Shown here one piece after another: positions 54,112 through 64,000 of a stretch of DNA of 64,000 nucleotides. Location: positions 62,001 to 126,000 of the forward strand of contig DASPUC010000022.1 of assembly GCA_035623075.1 (NCBI GenBank), written 5' to 3'. The notes under the pieces are model-generated. The model was not told the DNA's origin and did not search any database. It worked only from the letters and a program-made list of their open reading frames with translations. The position numbers and the translations under genes were made by a program. This DNA comes from Nitrospiraceae bacterium. GTDB taxonomy: Bacteria; Nitrospirota; Nitrospiria; Nitrospirales; Nitrospiraceae. Positions within the stretch are counted from its first letter, which is position 1; the number at the start of each line of letters is the position of its first letter.

Positions 54112-54963
54112 TCATTGTTGCCGCAATCGTTCCGCACTCAACATCAACAGTTCGATCTCTTGTGTAATCTCTTCCTGCCGGAGCATATTGCGCTTCCGTT
54201 CCAATTCTGAGGCTTCTTTCTTGAGGCGCTGTATCGCGCCTTCGAGATGGGATACCCGAGCCCGATTCTCAGCCAGGAGGGCACTGTAAAAAATCTTGTG
54301 CAGGAGGGAAAACAGGTAGAGATCGACTAACTCAGCCAAAAACACATGTGGCGGAAGATTCAAGAGCGGCGACCCCTTGAAACGAGTCGTTTGGCCAGGA
54401 GACGTCTCGAAGGGTCTGAGAATTTGGGTGTTTACACCGGCTGATTCGGAAACATGTGAGACAACCGTTATTGTGAGCGGTCGGCCTGATGTGTCCTGCC
54501 TCTGCAGCTGATGCACGTGGTCCATCACTTGAATCATCACTGATTGGACTTCCTCCGCGACGGACGCTCCCTCGATGGAGACCGCGACGGTCCGCTTGTC
54601 CGACATTCGCGCTGCCAGCTTTCGCCCGACGGTGAAGAGAACTGGCTCCTTGTCGCGTGCCACCCGCAGCCGTTCTTCAACATGTGCGAGCAACTTGTCA
54701 TTGTACTCGCCACAAAAGCCTCGCTCCGAACCGATAACAAGGAGTAGAAGCCTGCCCTCCTCCACCCGCGGAAAGACCTCCGGGTAAAACGTGAGGAAGT
54801 CAGTCCCCGCCGCGTGCATGCTTGACACCACCCGTTCTTGCGCGGACAAGAGCCGCGTCACCTTCTGCGTCTCCATGACCGCAAGGTTTTTCATGGCCCC
54901 CATGATATCGCTGATCTCACCGAGCGAGCGGATATGGCCCTCGATGTCACGACGTTTGCTCAT
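54112..54963 (-). CDS. atpG: N-ATPase gamma subunit
   Basis: 283 residues from ATG 54963, which overlaps the atpA stop by four bases. The N-terminal and C-terminal helices of the rotor are visible ([40 protein letters not shown]). The central Rossmann part contains [20 protein letters not shown]. The C-terminus continues with [21 protein letters not shown]-ATPase gammas are more divergent than F-ATPase gammas and this fits. It links the alpha3beta3 head to the c-ring. It is the last gene of the operon. Confidence 0.9.
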   Translation of the reverse strand: MSKRRDIEGHIRSLGEISDIMGAMKNLAVMETQKVTRLLSAQERVVSSMHAAGTDFLTFYPEVFPRVEEGRLLLLVIGSERGFCGEYNDKLLAHVEERLRVARDKEPVLFTVGRKLAARMSDKRTVAVSIEGASVAEEVQSVMIQVMDHVHQLQRQDTSGRPLTITVVSHVSESAGVNTQILRPFETSPGQTTRFKGSPLLNLPPHVFLAELVDLYLFSLLHKIFYSALLAENRARVSHLEGAIQRLKKEASELERKRNMLRQEEITQEIELLMLSAERLRQQ

Positions 54964-56447
54964 ACGGACTTGTGCTCCTTGAGCCAATGGTCCACAGCTT
55001 CTGTCCATTCCTCGTCGCGACTGTCCAGAGTCAGGTCACTGTCTCTCACGCGCGTGGCCAGAGAATCGAGCAAGGCAGCGGTCGACTCCGGAAGGACCTT
55101 GTCGAATAGGCCGTGGTTAAACGCGGTCAGCCAGGCCAGATGAAATGTAATAGGCAGAGGGCATAGTCGATCCTGTTTCAGCAATTCCCGCAAGACCCGG
55201 CCTCGTACGATCTTTGCTTCCATCGAGGCCTCAAGACGCGATCCGAATCGGGTGAAGACTTCCAACTCGAGATATTGGAGGTAGTCGAGCTTCATCCGTC
55301 CCGCTTTTTCCTTGATTCGCGGATGCTGCCCCTTTCCCCCGACACGTGACACGGATTTGGTCACATCGATGGCGGGCAGGATACCCGATGCGAAGAGACG
55401 TTTATCGAAATAAATCTGGCCGTCGGTAATCGAAATCAGATTGGTCGGAATATAGGCGGCGATTTCACCCTCCTTCGTCTCTACGATCGGTAAAGCCGTC
55501 ATACTGCCGCCTCCCTGCGCCGCGGCGAGGCAGGTCGAGCGTTCGAGGAGACGGGAGTGGAGGAAGAAGATGTCACCGGGGTAGGCCTCCCGTCCAGGAG
55601 GACGATGCAGCAGCAGCGAAAGTTCGCGGTAGGCCTCCGCATGCGTCGTCAGATCGTCGTAAATCACCAGCGTGTCATGGCCCTGCCACATCCAGGTTTC
55701 AGCGACGGCACAGCCCGCAAACGGAGCAAGGAATTTGAGCCCAGGCAACGATGTCGCCTCCGCAACGACGACGGCGGTATGGTCCAGTGCGCCGTTCTGC
55801 CGCAGAGTTTCGATCGTATCGACCACGCTGGATCGCTTTTGCCCGACCATGACATAGACACACCGCACCCCTTGGCCTCGCTGATTGATGACGGTGTCTA
55901 CGGCGAGGGAGCTTTTCCCCAAGGCGTTGTCGCCGATCAGTAATTGACGTTGACCCTTGCCGATGGGAATCAACGTGTCCACAATTTTGTTGCCCGTATA
56001 CAGAGGCTTGTGGACAAAGTCGCGCACCGTGATCGGCGGCGAGAGAATGTCGAGCGGACGATTGGACGAACAGTCCGGCTGGTCCAAGCCGTCGAGTGGG
56101 CTGCCTAAGGGATCAATGACCCGTCCGATCAAAGCATCCCCGGTGGGAATGCCCATCCGCCGCCCAGACAGGCGCGCGATCGTCCCGGCAGTCAGTCGGT
56201 TGGTTTGCTCAAGGAGAATCGCGCCGACGAGACTCTCTTCCAGCTGGAATACCATCGCCCGACTGCCGTCTTCCAGATCCAGGATTTCATCCATCGCGGC
56301 GGATGGTAGTCCCTCGATCCAGGCTACGCCATCCCCGAGCGCCACAACGGTTCCTTGTTCGGACACCCGCAGGCCAAATCGGTACTGGCGCAGCCAGTCG
56401 GCCTGACTCGCCAGCAACTGATTCGATATCATCGGTTGACTAGGCAT
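54960..56447 (-). CDS. atpA: N-ATPase alpha subunit
   Basis: 495 residues. Beta-barrel domain with [21 protein letters not shown]-loop [20 protein letters not shown], with GDNALGKSS instead of F-type [24 protein letters not shown]; Walker B region [20 protein letters not shown] with the ALPIVET motif ([20 protein letters not shown]); and [11 protein letters not shown]. The C-terminal helical domain is complete. The overlap of eight bases with atpF and four with atpG shows tight coupling. The altered P-loop is usual for N-ATPases. Confidence 0.94.
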   Translation of the reverse strand: MPSQPMISNQLLASQADWLRQYRFGLRVSEQGTVVALGDGVAWIEGLPSAAMDEILDLEDGSRAMVFQLEESLVGAILLEQTNRLTAGTIARLSGRRMGIPTGDALIGRVIDPLGSPLDGLDQPDCSSNRPLDILSPPITVRDFVHKPLYTGNKIVDTLIPIGKGQRQLLIGDNALGKSSLAVDTVINQRGQGVRCVYVMVGQKRSSVVDTIETLRQNGALDHTAVVVAEATSLPGLKFLAPFAGCAVAETWMWQGHDTLVIYDDLTTHAEAYRELSLLLHRPPGREAYPGDIFFLHSRLLERSTCLAAAQGGGSMTALPIVETKEGEIAAYIPTNLISITDGQIYFDKRLFASGILPAIDVTKSVSRVGGKGQHPRIKEKAGRMKLDYLQYLELEVFTRFGSRLEASMEAKIVRGRVLRELLKQDRLCPLPITFHLAWLTAFNHGLFDKVLPESTAALLDSLATRVRDSDLTLDSRDEEWTEAVDHWLKEHKSV

Positions 56448-57186
56448 GAGTCCGCGATTCGGTAAAGAACCTCAGTTCATCCTGCACGTTGGCACGGAGC
56501 ACCCAGGAACCAACGCTGATCCGTAGTCCGGCGATCAGATCCCTGTCTTCGAGAAACTCGCAGGACACATCCTGTCCCGCCAACGTTCGACAGGCCTTAC
56601 TGATGACTTCTCTCTGGGCCTTGTCGAGCGGATACGCGCTCGTGACTTTCATCGTGAGTCCCATCCCGATCGGCGTCGACCGGATGACTTGTCTCTGGGC
56701 ATCAGGCAGGTGGGGAAGATCCTGCATGACCATGTCGACAATCTTCCGTTCCAGCTCCGGTCCTCTGAGACGAGACAGAAGTCGGCTCGCAAACGTGCTC
56801 CCTTGCGCGATCGCCGTTACCTCGGTCTGCTGCATGAACTCTTTCATACGCCGTTGTTCGACGACTGCCGCTTTTTCCCGTTCCTGACTGAGCTCCGCAC
56901 GCAGATCTTCCAGCAACCGGCTCCGTTCGGCGGTGATCTCCTCGCGCAGCTGCGCGCGAGCCTTCTCCCGCTCCTGTTCCCATTCTTCGAGGCGATTTTC
57001 ATATTGGGTTTGTAACGCCTGTGCATCGCTTCTGGTCACCTGTGCATCCGACAGCGTCCTTTGGATGGCCGCCTTGCGCTGGGCAATCACGTTCATCACC
57101 GGTTTATAGAGAAACCGGTTGAGGATCCACATGAGGACCAGAAAGTTGATCAGTTCGAGTATGAACGTCGTCCAGTCTAGCTCCAC
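56440..57186 (-). CDS. atpF: N-ATPase b subunit with delta-like C-terminus
   Basis: 248 residues. One N-terminal TM helix ([20 protein letters not shown]) continues into a long charged coiled coil (residues 35-120). Residues about 130-248 resemble the OSCP/delta C-terminal region ([60 protein letters not shown]). This fused delta-like end explains why no atpH gene is present; the same is known for N-ATPases. The stator links the membrane a subunit to the catalytic head. 59 bases separate it from atpE. Confidence 0.92.
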   Translation of the reverse strand: MELDWTTFILELINFLVLMWILNRFLYKPVMNVIAQRKAAIQRTLSDAQVTRSDAQALQTQYENRLEEWEQEREKARAQLREEITAERSRLLEDLRAELSQEREKAAVVEQRRMKEFMQQTEVTAIAQGSTFASRLLSRLRGPELERKIVDMVMQDLPHLPDAQRQVIRSTPIGMGLTMKVTSAYPLDKAQREVISKACRTLAGQDVSCEFLEDRDLIAGLRISVGSWVLRANVQDELRFFTESRTHA

Positions 57187-57245
57187 GACTCATCCTCCGC
57201 AGCTCATCACCGGCACAGAGATGTGCCGCACTCGACACCTGACGG

Positions 57246-57521
57246 TCATGGTTTGAGCATGTACTCGAGTAACGGGTTTCTGAATAAAATGATCAGGACG
57301 ATGACCAGACAGTAGATCGCTAATGATTCAATCATGGCCAGGCCGATGAACAGAGCCCGCGTAATCGAGCGCTCTGCTTCAGGCTGCCGCGCCAGCGCTT
57401 CCAACGCCTGACTGATGGCGCGTCCCATCGCCATTGCCGGAATCATGGTTCCGACGGCGATGGCCAAGGCGGCGGCGACTGTCGAGGCGAGGGCAAACCA
57501 ACTCATGTCACGCATGGTCAC
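57246..57521 (-). CDS. atpE: N-ATPase c subunit (rotor ring)
   Basis: 91 residues, two TM helices around the polar loop ALARQPEAER. The ion-binding helix reads GLAMIESLAIYCLVI, with the E-S-x-x-x-Y arrangement (Glu, following Ser, Tyr five on) characteristic of Na+-binding c subunits. The Gln of the first helix found in Na+ rings seems to be Met here (PAMAMGRA). So Na+ specificity is likely but not complete on this evidence. The ATG overlaps the atpB stop by four bases; the P28-type Pro is present in MIPAM. Confidence 0.92.
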   Translation of the reverse strand: MTMRDMSWFALASTVAAALAIAVGTMIPAMAMGRAISQALEALARQPEAERSITRALFIGLAMIESLAIYCLVIVLIILFRNPLLEYMLKP

Positions 57522-58207
57522 TCCTGTGCTTGAGGTTGTCGCGATTGTTGTGAGTGAATGGCGCCTGCAATATAGATTAAGGCGAGCATGCCGAAGATAT
57601 AGGCCTGGATGACTGCTTCGATGATGTGCAACATCAACAACGGAATCGGCACCAGAAAGCCCGCCACAAGAAGTACCAACAGCGCCGTCATTTCGAGGCT
57701 CATCATGTTGCCGAACAGCCGGATGGCAAGGGCCATCGTCCGCGTGAGTTCGCTCATAAGGTGGAACGGGAGCATGAGTGGCATGGGAGCCAGATAGTGT
57801 CGTAGATACACTCTGACCCCCTCTGAACGGATACCAAACCAGTGTACCGACAAAAATACAATGATGGCCAATGCCGCCGTCGTCGATAGGTTACTGGTTG
57901 GAGCATTCACACCAGGGATTACTCCCGACAGGTTGGCCACGATGATAAAGAGCCAGAGAGTCGCGATGAACGGTAGAAGGCGTCTCGCCTGTGCGGGCAG
58001 CATACTCCGAATCGCCTCATCCGCCGCACTGAGCAGTCCTTCCAACACCACTTGGACCGGCCCAGGATCGAGCCGTAATTTCCTGGTGACTATCCAAGAC
58101 CCCAGACCAAGTGCAAACATGATCCCCCATGTGGTGAGGACCGGTTCCGTCAGGATCACCGGTCCCAGCTGTACCGTTGTCCCTTTCAACAGATCAACCG
58201 ATCCCAT
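57518..58207 (-). CDS. atpB: N-ATPase a subunit
   Basis: 229 residues with five TM helices. The ion path helix contains the essential Arg: MALAIRLFGNMMSLEMTALL. Other conserved regions are ARRLLPFIATLWLFIIVANL, SGVIPGVNAPTSNLSTTAAL and the C-terminal IIEAVIQAYIFGMLALIYIA. It forms half-channels next to the c-ring. It begins three bases after the atpQ stop, so there is no room for atpR, which in canonical N-ATPase operons lies between them. Confidence 0.93.
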   Translation of the reverse strand: MGSVDLLKGTTVQLGPVILTEPVLTTWGIMFALGLGSWIVTRKLRLDPGPVQVVLEGLLSAADEAIRSMLPAQARRLLPFIATLWLFIIVANLSGVIPGVNAPTSNLSTTAALAIIVFLSVHWFGIRSEGVRVYLRHYLAPMPLMLPFHLMSELTRTMALAIRLFGNMMSLEMTALLVLLVAGFLVPIPLLMLHIIEAVIQAYIFGMLALIYIAGAIHSQQSRQPQAQE

Positions 58208-58210
58208 CTG

Positions 58211-58476
58211 TTACTCCTTGACATTCAAATAAACACTCAGCCCGCCAACTCCCACCCCGAGGATGATCAGACTGAGTGTCCAGCGCATCGAATACCCTGC
58301 TGTCAGACCATCCAGCCACCGGCCCACATAGGCACCGACGATGACGGGCACGACAAACAACAAGCCCAGGGTGCCGAGATAGACGGTCTGCCTCAGAAGG
58401 GTGGGCCGATCATGTTCCGCTTGCTTCATGCGGCGAATCTGTTTGGCCACTTCTTCTTTCAATTGGTTCTCGCTCT

Positions 58477-58480
<4 letters not shown>
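58211..58480 (-). CDS. atpQ: AtpI/AtpQ-like small membrane protein
   Basis: 89 residues from ATG 58480, overlapping atpC by four bases. A charged N-terminal helix (KSENQLKEEVAKQIRRMKQA) precedes two TM helices (QTVYLGTLGLLFVVPVIVGA and LSLIILGVGVGGLSVYLNVK) and the GRWLDG loop of the AtpI family. In N-ATPase operons this gene (atpQ) is thought to assist assembly of the c-ring or ion uptake. A longer frame to 58642 is not supported since it would overlap atpC in another frame. Confidence 0.85.
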
Positions 58481-60308
<1,828 letters not shown>

Positions 60309-60329
60309 CTAGAGATCAGCCTGCCGGGC

Positions 60330-60923
60330 TCATCGCCCGTATTCTGTCGACCGCCCATTCGTCTCGATCTCATATTGACCGGCGGTATGACACTTCAGGC
60401 AGTTGGCCATCCTCCCCAGGCGGTGCGCGCCGCCGCCTTTCTCCAATACACGACGGACCGTGGGGTTGTCGAGCAGGGTTGGACGGACGCCGAACTCGGT
60501 GCCAAACTCGTGGCAGGCGGTGCAAGAACTGGTTCCTGTCGCACGGAAAATAAACTCTCCGTGTGGATTGGACATCGCGCTGGAGGTGATCTGCGCAAGA
60601 GCTCCCCGATGTTCCGTATGGCAGGCCAAACAGGTTTTCTGCTGTCTGATGACTTCCTGGTGAAAGACTCCGACTGACGGTTTCGACCGCTCTACGAAGC
60701 GCGCCTCCGAATGGCACACGATGCATTTGCCGCTGGCAGGCCCGCGAAATGGCTCGTGACAGTTTGTGCATCGAGCCACATCCGCATGATAACGGCTCAA
60801 ATCTCCGGGGGCCCACAAGGTTTCTGGATCGCGAAACGACCCCCAGGCAAGCCAGATGACAAGAACCAGCGTCGCCATCGCGACGACCGGTACAGCGGTT
60901 CTTGGCAGGGGCAGATATGGCAT
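60330..60923 (-). CDS. Pentaheme c-type cytochrome, membrane-anchored
   Basis: 197 residues with one N-terminal TM anchor (VPVVAMATLVLVIWLAWGSF) and five CxxCH sites: CTNCH, CIVCH, CLACH, CTACH and CLKCH. The C-terminal two-heme part (PHGEFIFRATGTSSCTACHE, MANCLKCHTA) is homologous to the diheme protein at 61514, indicating an internal duplication in the locus. It begins three bases after the cytochrome b gene stop and ends 30 bases before atpD. Together with the cytochrome b it probably transfers electrons from quinol to a periplasmic acceptor. Confidence 0.9.
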   Translation of the reverse strand: MPYLPLPRTAVPVVAMATLVLVIWLAWGSFRDPETLWAPGDLSRYHADVARCTNCHEPFRGPASGKCIVCHSEARFVERSKPSVGVFHQEVIRQQKTCLACHTEHRGALAQITSSAMSNPHGEFIFRATGTSSCTACHEFGTEFGVRPTLLDNPTVRRVLEKGGGAHRLGRMANCLKCHTAGQYEIETNGRSTEYGR

Positions 60924-60926
60924 TGT

Positions 60927-61511
60927 TCACAATCCACCAAAGTACAGCGACCCGATCACATGTATCGCCGTGAGCACGAGGAACATCAGCGTCATCGGCG
61001 CATGGATCGATTGCCATAGGCGGAATGCCTCCTCCTGCGCTGCCATCCGGTGCAGACGTAGATCGACTTCGTTGAGGGACAATCCCTCTTCGCGGAGTTG
61101 CCGTCGCTGGTCGTTGAGGGTCCTTAACGCGAGATAATGGACACCCTGTCCTACGATTCCACTGACGACGACCACCAGCATCGCCGCCAATGCAAGGAGT
61201 GGCACCATCGCCTGCACATGTGCGCCTGAATGAAGAAGGATCAGCAACGGACCGACCATGCCGGCCACCATGTGGACTTGAAACCAGCCGCGAGGCCACC
61301 GGTGGTTTCGACTCATCCGCTTCTTGATCGGGTAGACGAACACCAACAGGATGACTCCGAAACCTATCCAGCCTAGGAGGTGCCCCTGTCTCGTATGAGC
61401 GAACGGTGATGGAGTTCCGATACTCAGAGATGCTTCGAATAAAAGCGCGCCGGCAACCGCGGCAATCATCAAAACAGCGATCGTTGTGAGACGCCGCAAC
61501 ACAGGTGTCAT
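60927..61511 (-). CDS. Membrane cytochrome b-like protein
   Basis: 194 residues from ATG 61511. Four TM helices: VLRRLTTIAVLMIAAVAGAL, LGWIGFGVILLVFVYPIKKR, GPLLILLHSGAHVQAMVPLL region plus LALAAMLVVVVSGIVGQGVH, and MTLMFLVLTAIHVIGSLYFG. Likely heme ligands are His in QVHMVAG and LLHSGAHV, and His in SIHAPMT and TAIHVIG, a spacing like two-heme b cytochromes of quinol dehydrogenases. It is wedged between the diheme and pentaheme cytochrome genes with gaps of two and three bases. Ferric-reductase-like alternatives cannot be excluded. Confidence 0.8.
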   Translation of the reverse strand: MTPVLRRLTTIAVLMIAAVAGALLFEASLSIGTPSPFAHTRQGHLLGWIGFGVILLVFVYPIKKRMSRNHRWPRGWFQVHMVAGMVGPLLILLHSGAHVQAMVPLLALAAMLVVVVSGIVGQGVHYLALRTLNDQRRQLREEGLSLNEVDLRLHRMAAQEEAFRLWQSIHAPMTLMFLVLTAIHVIGSLYFGGL

Positions 61512-61513
61512 GG

Positions 61514-61906
61514 TTAATAGTTTTCGACTCCCTTGCGTCCCCCGGCGTGGCAACGAAGGCAATCCGCGAAGCGTCCAGGTCCGTGGATACCCTTTGCTTT
61601 TTCTCGAAGGGTCCGCACGAGATCATTGTCGGTCGGCTGGGGGATCAGAATGCCGCTCTTTCCGACCTGATGACAATCCTGGCACGATGTCGCTCCCGTC
61701 GCACGAAAGATAAGATCACTGTGGGGATTCATCGGTTGGCTTCCCATGTCGCGAGTCCCGGCCTCTGAGGGGACAGCATGATCAACCGCCACGGCCTGCG
61801 CAGGCGGAACGAGGAAGGTGGAAACGTTCAGCGCTGCCACCCCCGTTTCAAAGAGCATCACAAAGATCAACCCCCGCTGGGAAGCGCCCATGTCAGACCG
61901 GCTCAT
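61514..61906 (-). CDS. Diheme c-type cytochrome
   Basis: 130 residues from ATG 61906 or, more tightly linked to the hemerythrin stop, 116-125 residues from later ATGs. A signal segment (ASQRGLIFVMLFETGVAALN) leads to heme sites CQDCH and CLRCH. PHSDLIFRATGATSCQDCHQ, GRFADCLRCHAGGRKG is homologous to the C-terminal two-heme part of the pentaheme protein at 60330. The start is uncertain because ATG 61906 overlaps the hemerythrin gene by 14 bases. It forms a presumed electron-transfer unit with the cytochrome b and pentaheme proteins. Confidence 0.85.
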   Translation of the reverse strand: MSRSDMGASQRGLIFVMLFETGVAALNVSTFLVPPAQAVAVDHAVPSEAGTRDMGSQPMNPHSDLIFRATGATSCQDCHQVGKSGILIPQPTDNDLVRTLREKAKGIHGPGRFADCLRCHAGGRKGVENY

Positions 61907-62378
61907 GACCACAACACACCTTGTACCGTTCTTCCGGAATGTTGGCCATACGTCGAAAGAGTATCTCACGCTCTTTCTCCTCAATCACCTGATCAATCGC
62001 CGGATAGAGGATCCGTTCTTCTTTCATGTTGTGGGAGCCGAGAACGTTCAAGAGTGCCTGCTCTTCTTGATCGCTGTCACGGTTCTGCCCCGCCACTTTG
62101 TCATGAATGGCTTCGAGCTGCTGCCCGATCTGACGATGCTCTGCTCTCATGACAACGGTCGGCCCAGCTCCGGAGATGCCGGTTTTGTCTTCCCACAAAG
62201 GGAACAGGAGATCTTCCTCCCACACGATGTGCCGCTGCAGGCCGCTTTTGAATTGCTCAAAGGCTTCCTTGGCCTGTGCGAAGTCAGACCGCTTCAATTT
62301 TTGGTAGGTCTTGAACAACTCATCCAGCCGATCGTGGTCCTGTTCGTAAAACTTGAGAATCGTGTTCAGCTCACTCAT
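61893..62378 (-). CDS. Hemerythrin (HHE) domain protein
   Basis: 161 residues from ATG 62378 with GGGGGACACA upstream. The four-helix hemerythrin fold shows ligands FYEQDHDRLDELF, LQRHIVWEEDLLFPLW, RAEHRQIGQQLEAIHDK and GSHNMKEERILYPAID. The C-terminal MANIPEERYKVCCGHEPV is a Cys-containing tail. Hemerythrins bind O2 or NO on a diiron site; many respond to redox or nitric-oxide stress. Its gene overlaps the diheme cytochrome gene by 14 bases, tying gas or iron sensing to the electron-transfer genes. Confidence 0.88.
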   Translation of the reverse strand: MSELNTILKFYEQDHDRLDELFKTYQKLKRSDFAQAKEAFEQFKSGLQRHIVWEEDLLFPLWEDKTGISGAGPTVVMRAEHRQIGQQLEAIHDKVAGQNRDSDQEEQALLNVLGSHNMKEERILYPAIDQVIEEKEREILFRRMANIPEERYKVCCGHEPV

Positions 62379-62602
62379 TGTGTCCCCCTTCATGTAAAGC
62401 CAAGAGCATATGGCGTATGGCTGAAAGCCTATACCAGGTACGTCCCTCGTCGCTCGTATCTCGTTTAGCGGGCACAACGCTCTGGGCCAGGGGCGGGAGG
62501 ACTTGGAAAGAGCGGGCTTTGCTGGCCCTTACCCAGTCCCTCTTGCCTCTCACCAGATCAATCAAGATTCGCTTCACGAGAGACGGTTTCCGGTAATACA
62601 CC

Positions 62603-63121
62603 TCACGCACCCTCCCTTACCTTGTACTCCAGGTGACAAGCCACGCAGGCCTTCAAAAGATCATTGAACCGCGGCAAAATCTGCTTCATGTCCTTGGTAG
62701 GAATGATGCGTGCCAACTCCTCCGCTGCTTCGTGGTGTGCCAAGGCCAAATCGTGATATTCGGGAGGAAACTGTTCCGGTCGCTGTTGAGCCATCGCCTG
62801 TCGGTGCATGAAGAAACCTAGGTGGGATTCGGTTAGACCTTTCGCCAATTCATAGTCCTCTTCGACCAGGGCGTTCACAATTGCCTGGATTGTTTCCAGA
62901 TGTTGCAACATGACCGCGCGATGTACTTTCGCATCCGATGGCGACAGCGGAATCGTATGCCTGGTCTCAGGCGTTGAAATGGGGTTGGGCCGCTCCTCGG
63001 CGCGGTGGTGCGCGACCTGGGTACAACCAGCTGATAACATGCTAGAAAAGGCCGTTAGAACCGCTCCTCCCAGGAGGACCAGATTCCCTCTATATAATGG
63101 TAGAGACGACATTCGAGACAT
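62603..63121 (-). CDS. Cytochrome c'-like lipoprotein
   Basis: 172 residues. A lipoprotein signal (LVLLGGAVLTAFSSMLSAGC) with Cys at the end of LSAGC is followed by a mostly helical domain (HRAVMLQHLETIQAIVNALV, HEAAEELARIIPTKDMKQIL) and a C-terminal heme site CVACHLEYK. This layout, one C-terminal CxxCH in a four-helix protein, is typical of class II cytochromes c' or c556, which bind NO or CO and may protect against nitrosative stress. It precedes the hemerythrin gene by about 220 bases. Confidence 0.82.
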   Translation of the reverse strand: MSRMSSLPLYRGNLVLLGGAVLTAFSSMLSAGCTQVAHHRAEERPNPISTPETRHTIPLSPSDAKVHRAVMLQHLETIQAIVNALVEEDYELAKGLTESHLGFFMHRQAMAQQRPEQFPPEYHDLALAHHEAAEELARIIPTKDMKQILPRFNDLLKACVACHLEYKVREGA

Positions 63122-63159
63122 TTTTAAGCTCTTTGAATGAAATCAATACGTTAGCTCCG

Positions 63160-64000
63160 TCAGGCCGTCTGTTCAGCTTTTTTTACCCTGTCCCAGTACG
63201 TATTTATTCGAGTCTGGATGTGCACGATGACTTCCGTCTGCACGATCGGCTCGAAGAGATGGCGGAACCGACCTTGGAGTTTGAGATAATCTTCGACAGG
63301 TTGGAGTGTAGGCATGTAGGTATGCACCACGTTGCCATTAATCGCTTCTTTCAATGGCCACAGTCCGCACTCCACCGCCAATCTCGCCACATCAGGAGTA
63401 TAGGCTGCATCAAATACCCATCCTGTCGGACATGCCGCGAACGCCAGGAAAAGTTTGGGACCGGGATAGCTCGCCGCGCGCAGAAATTTCTCTTCGAGGT
63501 CGAGTGGAAAACGAGGCGACACAGTCGCCATGTACGGAGGCTGATGTGCACGCCAGATTTCGAAAATGTCTTTCTTTTCCTGAGTGGTGCCGGCGGGGTG
63601 TTGCACCGCACAGGGTGAGGTGGCGGTTCTAGCACCATACGGGGTGGCAGGGCTGAGCTGAACCCCTGTGTTGCCGTAGGCTTCGTTGTCGTAACAGAAA
63701 TAATAAAAATCCAACTTCCTGCTAATGGCCCCTGATGTCGATGAAAGCGCCATGTCGTAGGTCGATCCGTCTCCGCCCAACACCACCACTTTGACATCTT
63801 CTTCCTTCGGCAATCGCCCTTTGGCAATCAACACATCGAGAGCATCGCGAACACCCTGTGCCCCGGCCGGTGCTGATCCCATCGTTGTGTAGAGCCAGGA
63901 CGCATCGAGCGGCGTGAAAGGGAAGGCCGCCAGGTTGGTGAAGCAGCCTGCTGCATTGACGTAAACGACACGGCTGCCGAGCACCTTGGACGCAAGCCGC
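63160..64000 (-). CDS. 2-oxoacid:ferredoxin oxidoreductase beta subunit, partial
   Basis: A 280-residue C-terminal part; the frame is open to the right window edge. The TPP-binding motif is VVVLGGDGSTYDMALSSTSG, with YCYDNEAYGNTG-like FCYDNEAYGNTGVQLS and the CAVQ loop in ATSPCAVQHPAGTTQ. The C-terminus has ACPTGWVFDAAYTPDVARLA and SYPGPKLFLAFA. It is the beta subunit of a pyruvate (or 2-oxoglutarate):ferredoxin oxidoreductase, interconverting pyruvate with acetyl-CoA, CO2 and reduced ferredoxin; in Nitrospira such enzymes serve the reductive TCA cycle. The specific substrate cannot be fixed from this subunit alone. Confidence 0.88.
   Translation of the reverse strand, partial: RLASKVLGSRVVYVNAAGCFTNLAAFPFTPLDASWLYTTMGSAPAGAQGVRDALDVLIAKGRLPKEEDVKVVVLGGDGSTYDMALSSTSGAISRKLDFYYFCYDNEAYGNTGVQLSPATPYGARTATSPCAVQHPAGTTQEKKDIFEIWRAHQPPYMATVSPRFPLDLEEKFLRAASYPGPKLFLAFAACPTGWVFDAAYTPDVARLAVECGLWPLKEAINGNVVHTYMPTLQPVEDYLKLQGRFRHLFEPIVQTEVIVHIQTRINTYWDRVKKAEQTA

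Noticed and set aside
60370-61626. 418-codon minus-strand frame
   Set aside because: Overlaps the pentaheme and cytochrome b genes in another frame; only those frames carry heme and TM signatures.

Overview
The window is a gene-dense bacterial chromosome segment. Protein style, the mix of c-type cytochromes with an N-type ATPase, 2-oxoacid:ferredoxin oxidoreductase and PDH genes, and the abundance of universal-stress proteins suggest a member of Nitrospirota, most likely Nitrospira. That placement comes from family knowledge, not from a search. I see no tRNA, rRNA, CRISPR array, transposase or phage gene.

Layout. 1-5.2 kb (minus): a frameshifted L,D-transpeptidase cut by the window edge, a receiver-PAS-PAS-PAS protein, two CBS-pair proteins, DnaJ and a secreted Ig-like protein. 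5.6-17.2 kb: a universal stress protein (Usp), a MacA-like adaptor and MacB-like permease with no ATPase gene between them, a helix-hairpin-helix protein, an MgtA-type and a Ca2+-type P-ATPase in opposite orientation, an NTF2-like protein and a cupredoxin. 17.8-22.2 kb: a YbaK-like deacylase, a saccharopine-dehydrogenase-like protein, a phosphoribosyltransferase plus Usp pair, and MlaC. 22.2-22.9 kb holds two RNA genes facing each other: a 6S RNA (plus) and an unrecognised, strongly structured RNA (minus). 22.9-28.6 kb (minus): malic enzyme, Usp, an FHA/trypsin-like membrane protease, a zinc-ribbon protein and a cyclic 2,3-diphosphoglycerate synthetase-like GTPase. 28.7-37.0 kb (plus): acetyl-CoA synthetase, E1 alpha, E1 beta, a divergent pyruvate kinase, E2, an acyl carrier protein and a response regulator. 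36.9-39.1 kb: GlgX (minus). 40.0-48.0 kb (plus): Hsp20, a His-rich micro-ORF broken by a UGA, a second phosphoribosyltransferase/Usp module, BCAM0308-like and NTF2-like proteins, cytochrome c, a glutaredoxin-membrane fusion and an ADP-forming acyl-CoA synthetase with GNAT domain. 48.2-54.0 kb (minus): a TPR lipoprotein, small and hypothetical proteins, a Tll0287-like heme protein overlapping a ModA-like protein, and cytochrome c. 54.1-60.3 kb (minus): an N-ATPase operon in the order D-C-Q-B-E-F-A-G, lacking atpR. 60.3-64 kb (minus): pentaheme cytochrome, cytochrome b, diheme cytochrome, hemerythrin, a cytochrome c'-like lipoprotein and a partial 2-oxoacid:ferredoxin oxidoreductase beta subunit.

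How it fits together. The central part reads as a stress, starvation and low-oxygen energy island: glycogen breakdown, pyruvate/acetate/acetyl-CoA interconversion, cation ATPases, chaperones and nucleotide-sensing Usp/CBS proteins. The right end joins electron-transfer proteins to a sodium-type rotary ATPase with almost no intergenic space. Short-motif palindromic repeats lie between genes of the same orientation and, in two cases, in frame inside pyruvate dehydrogenase subunits.
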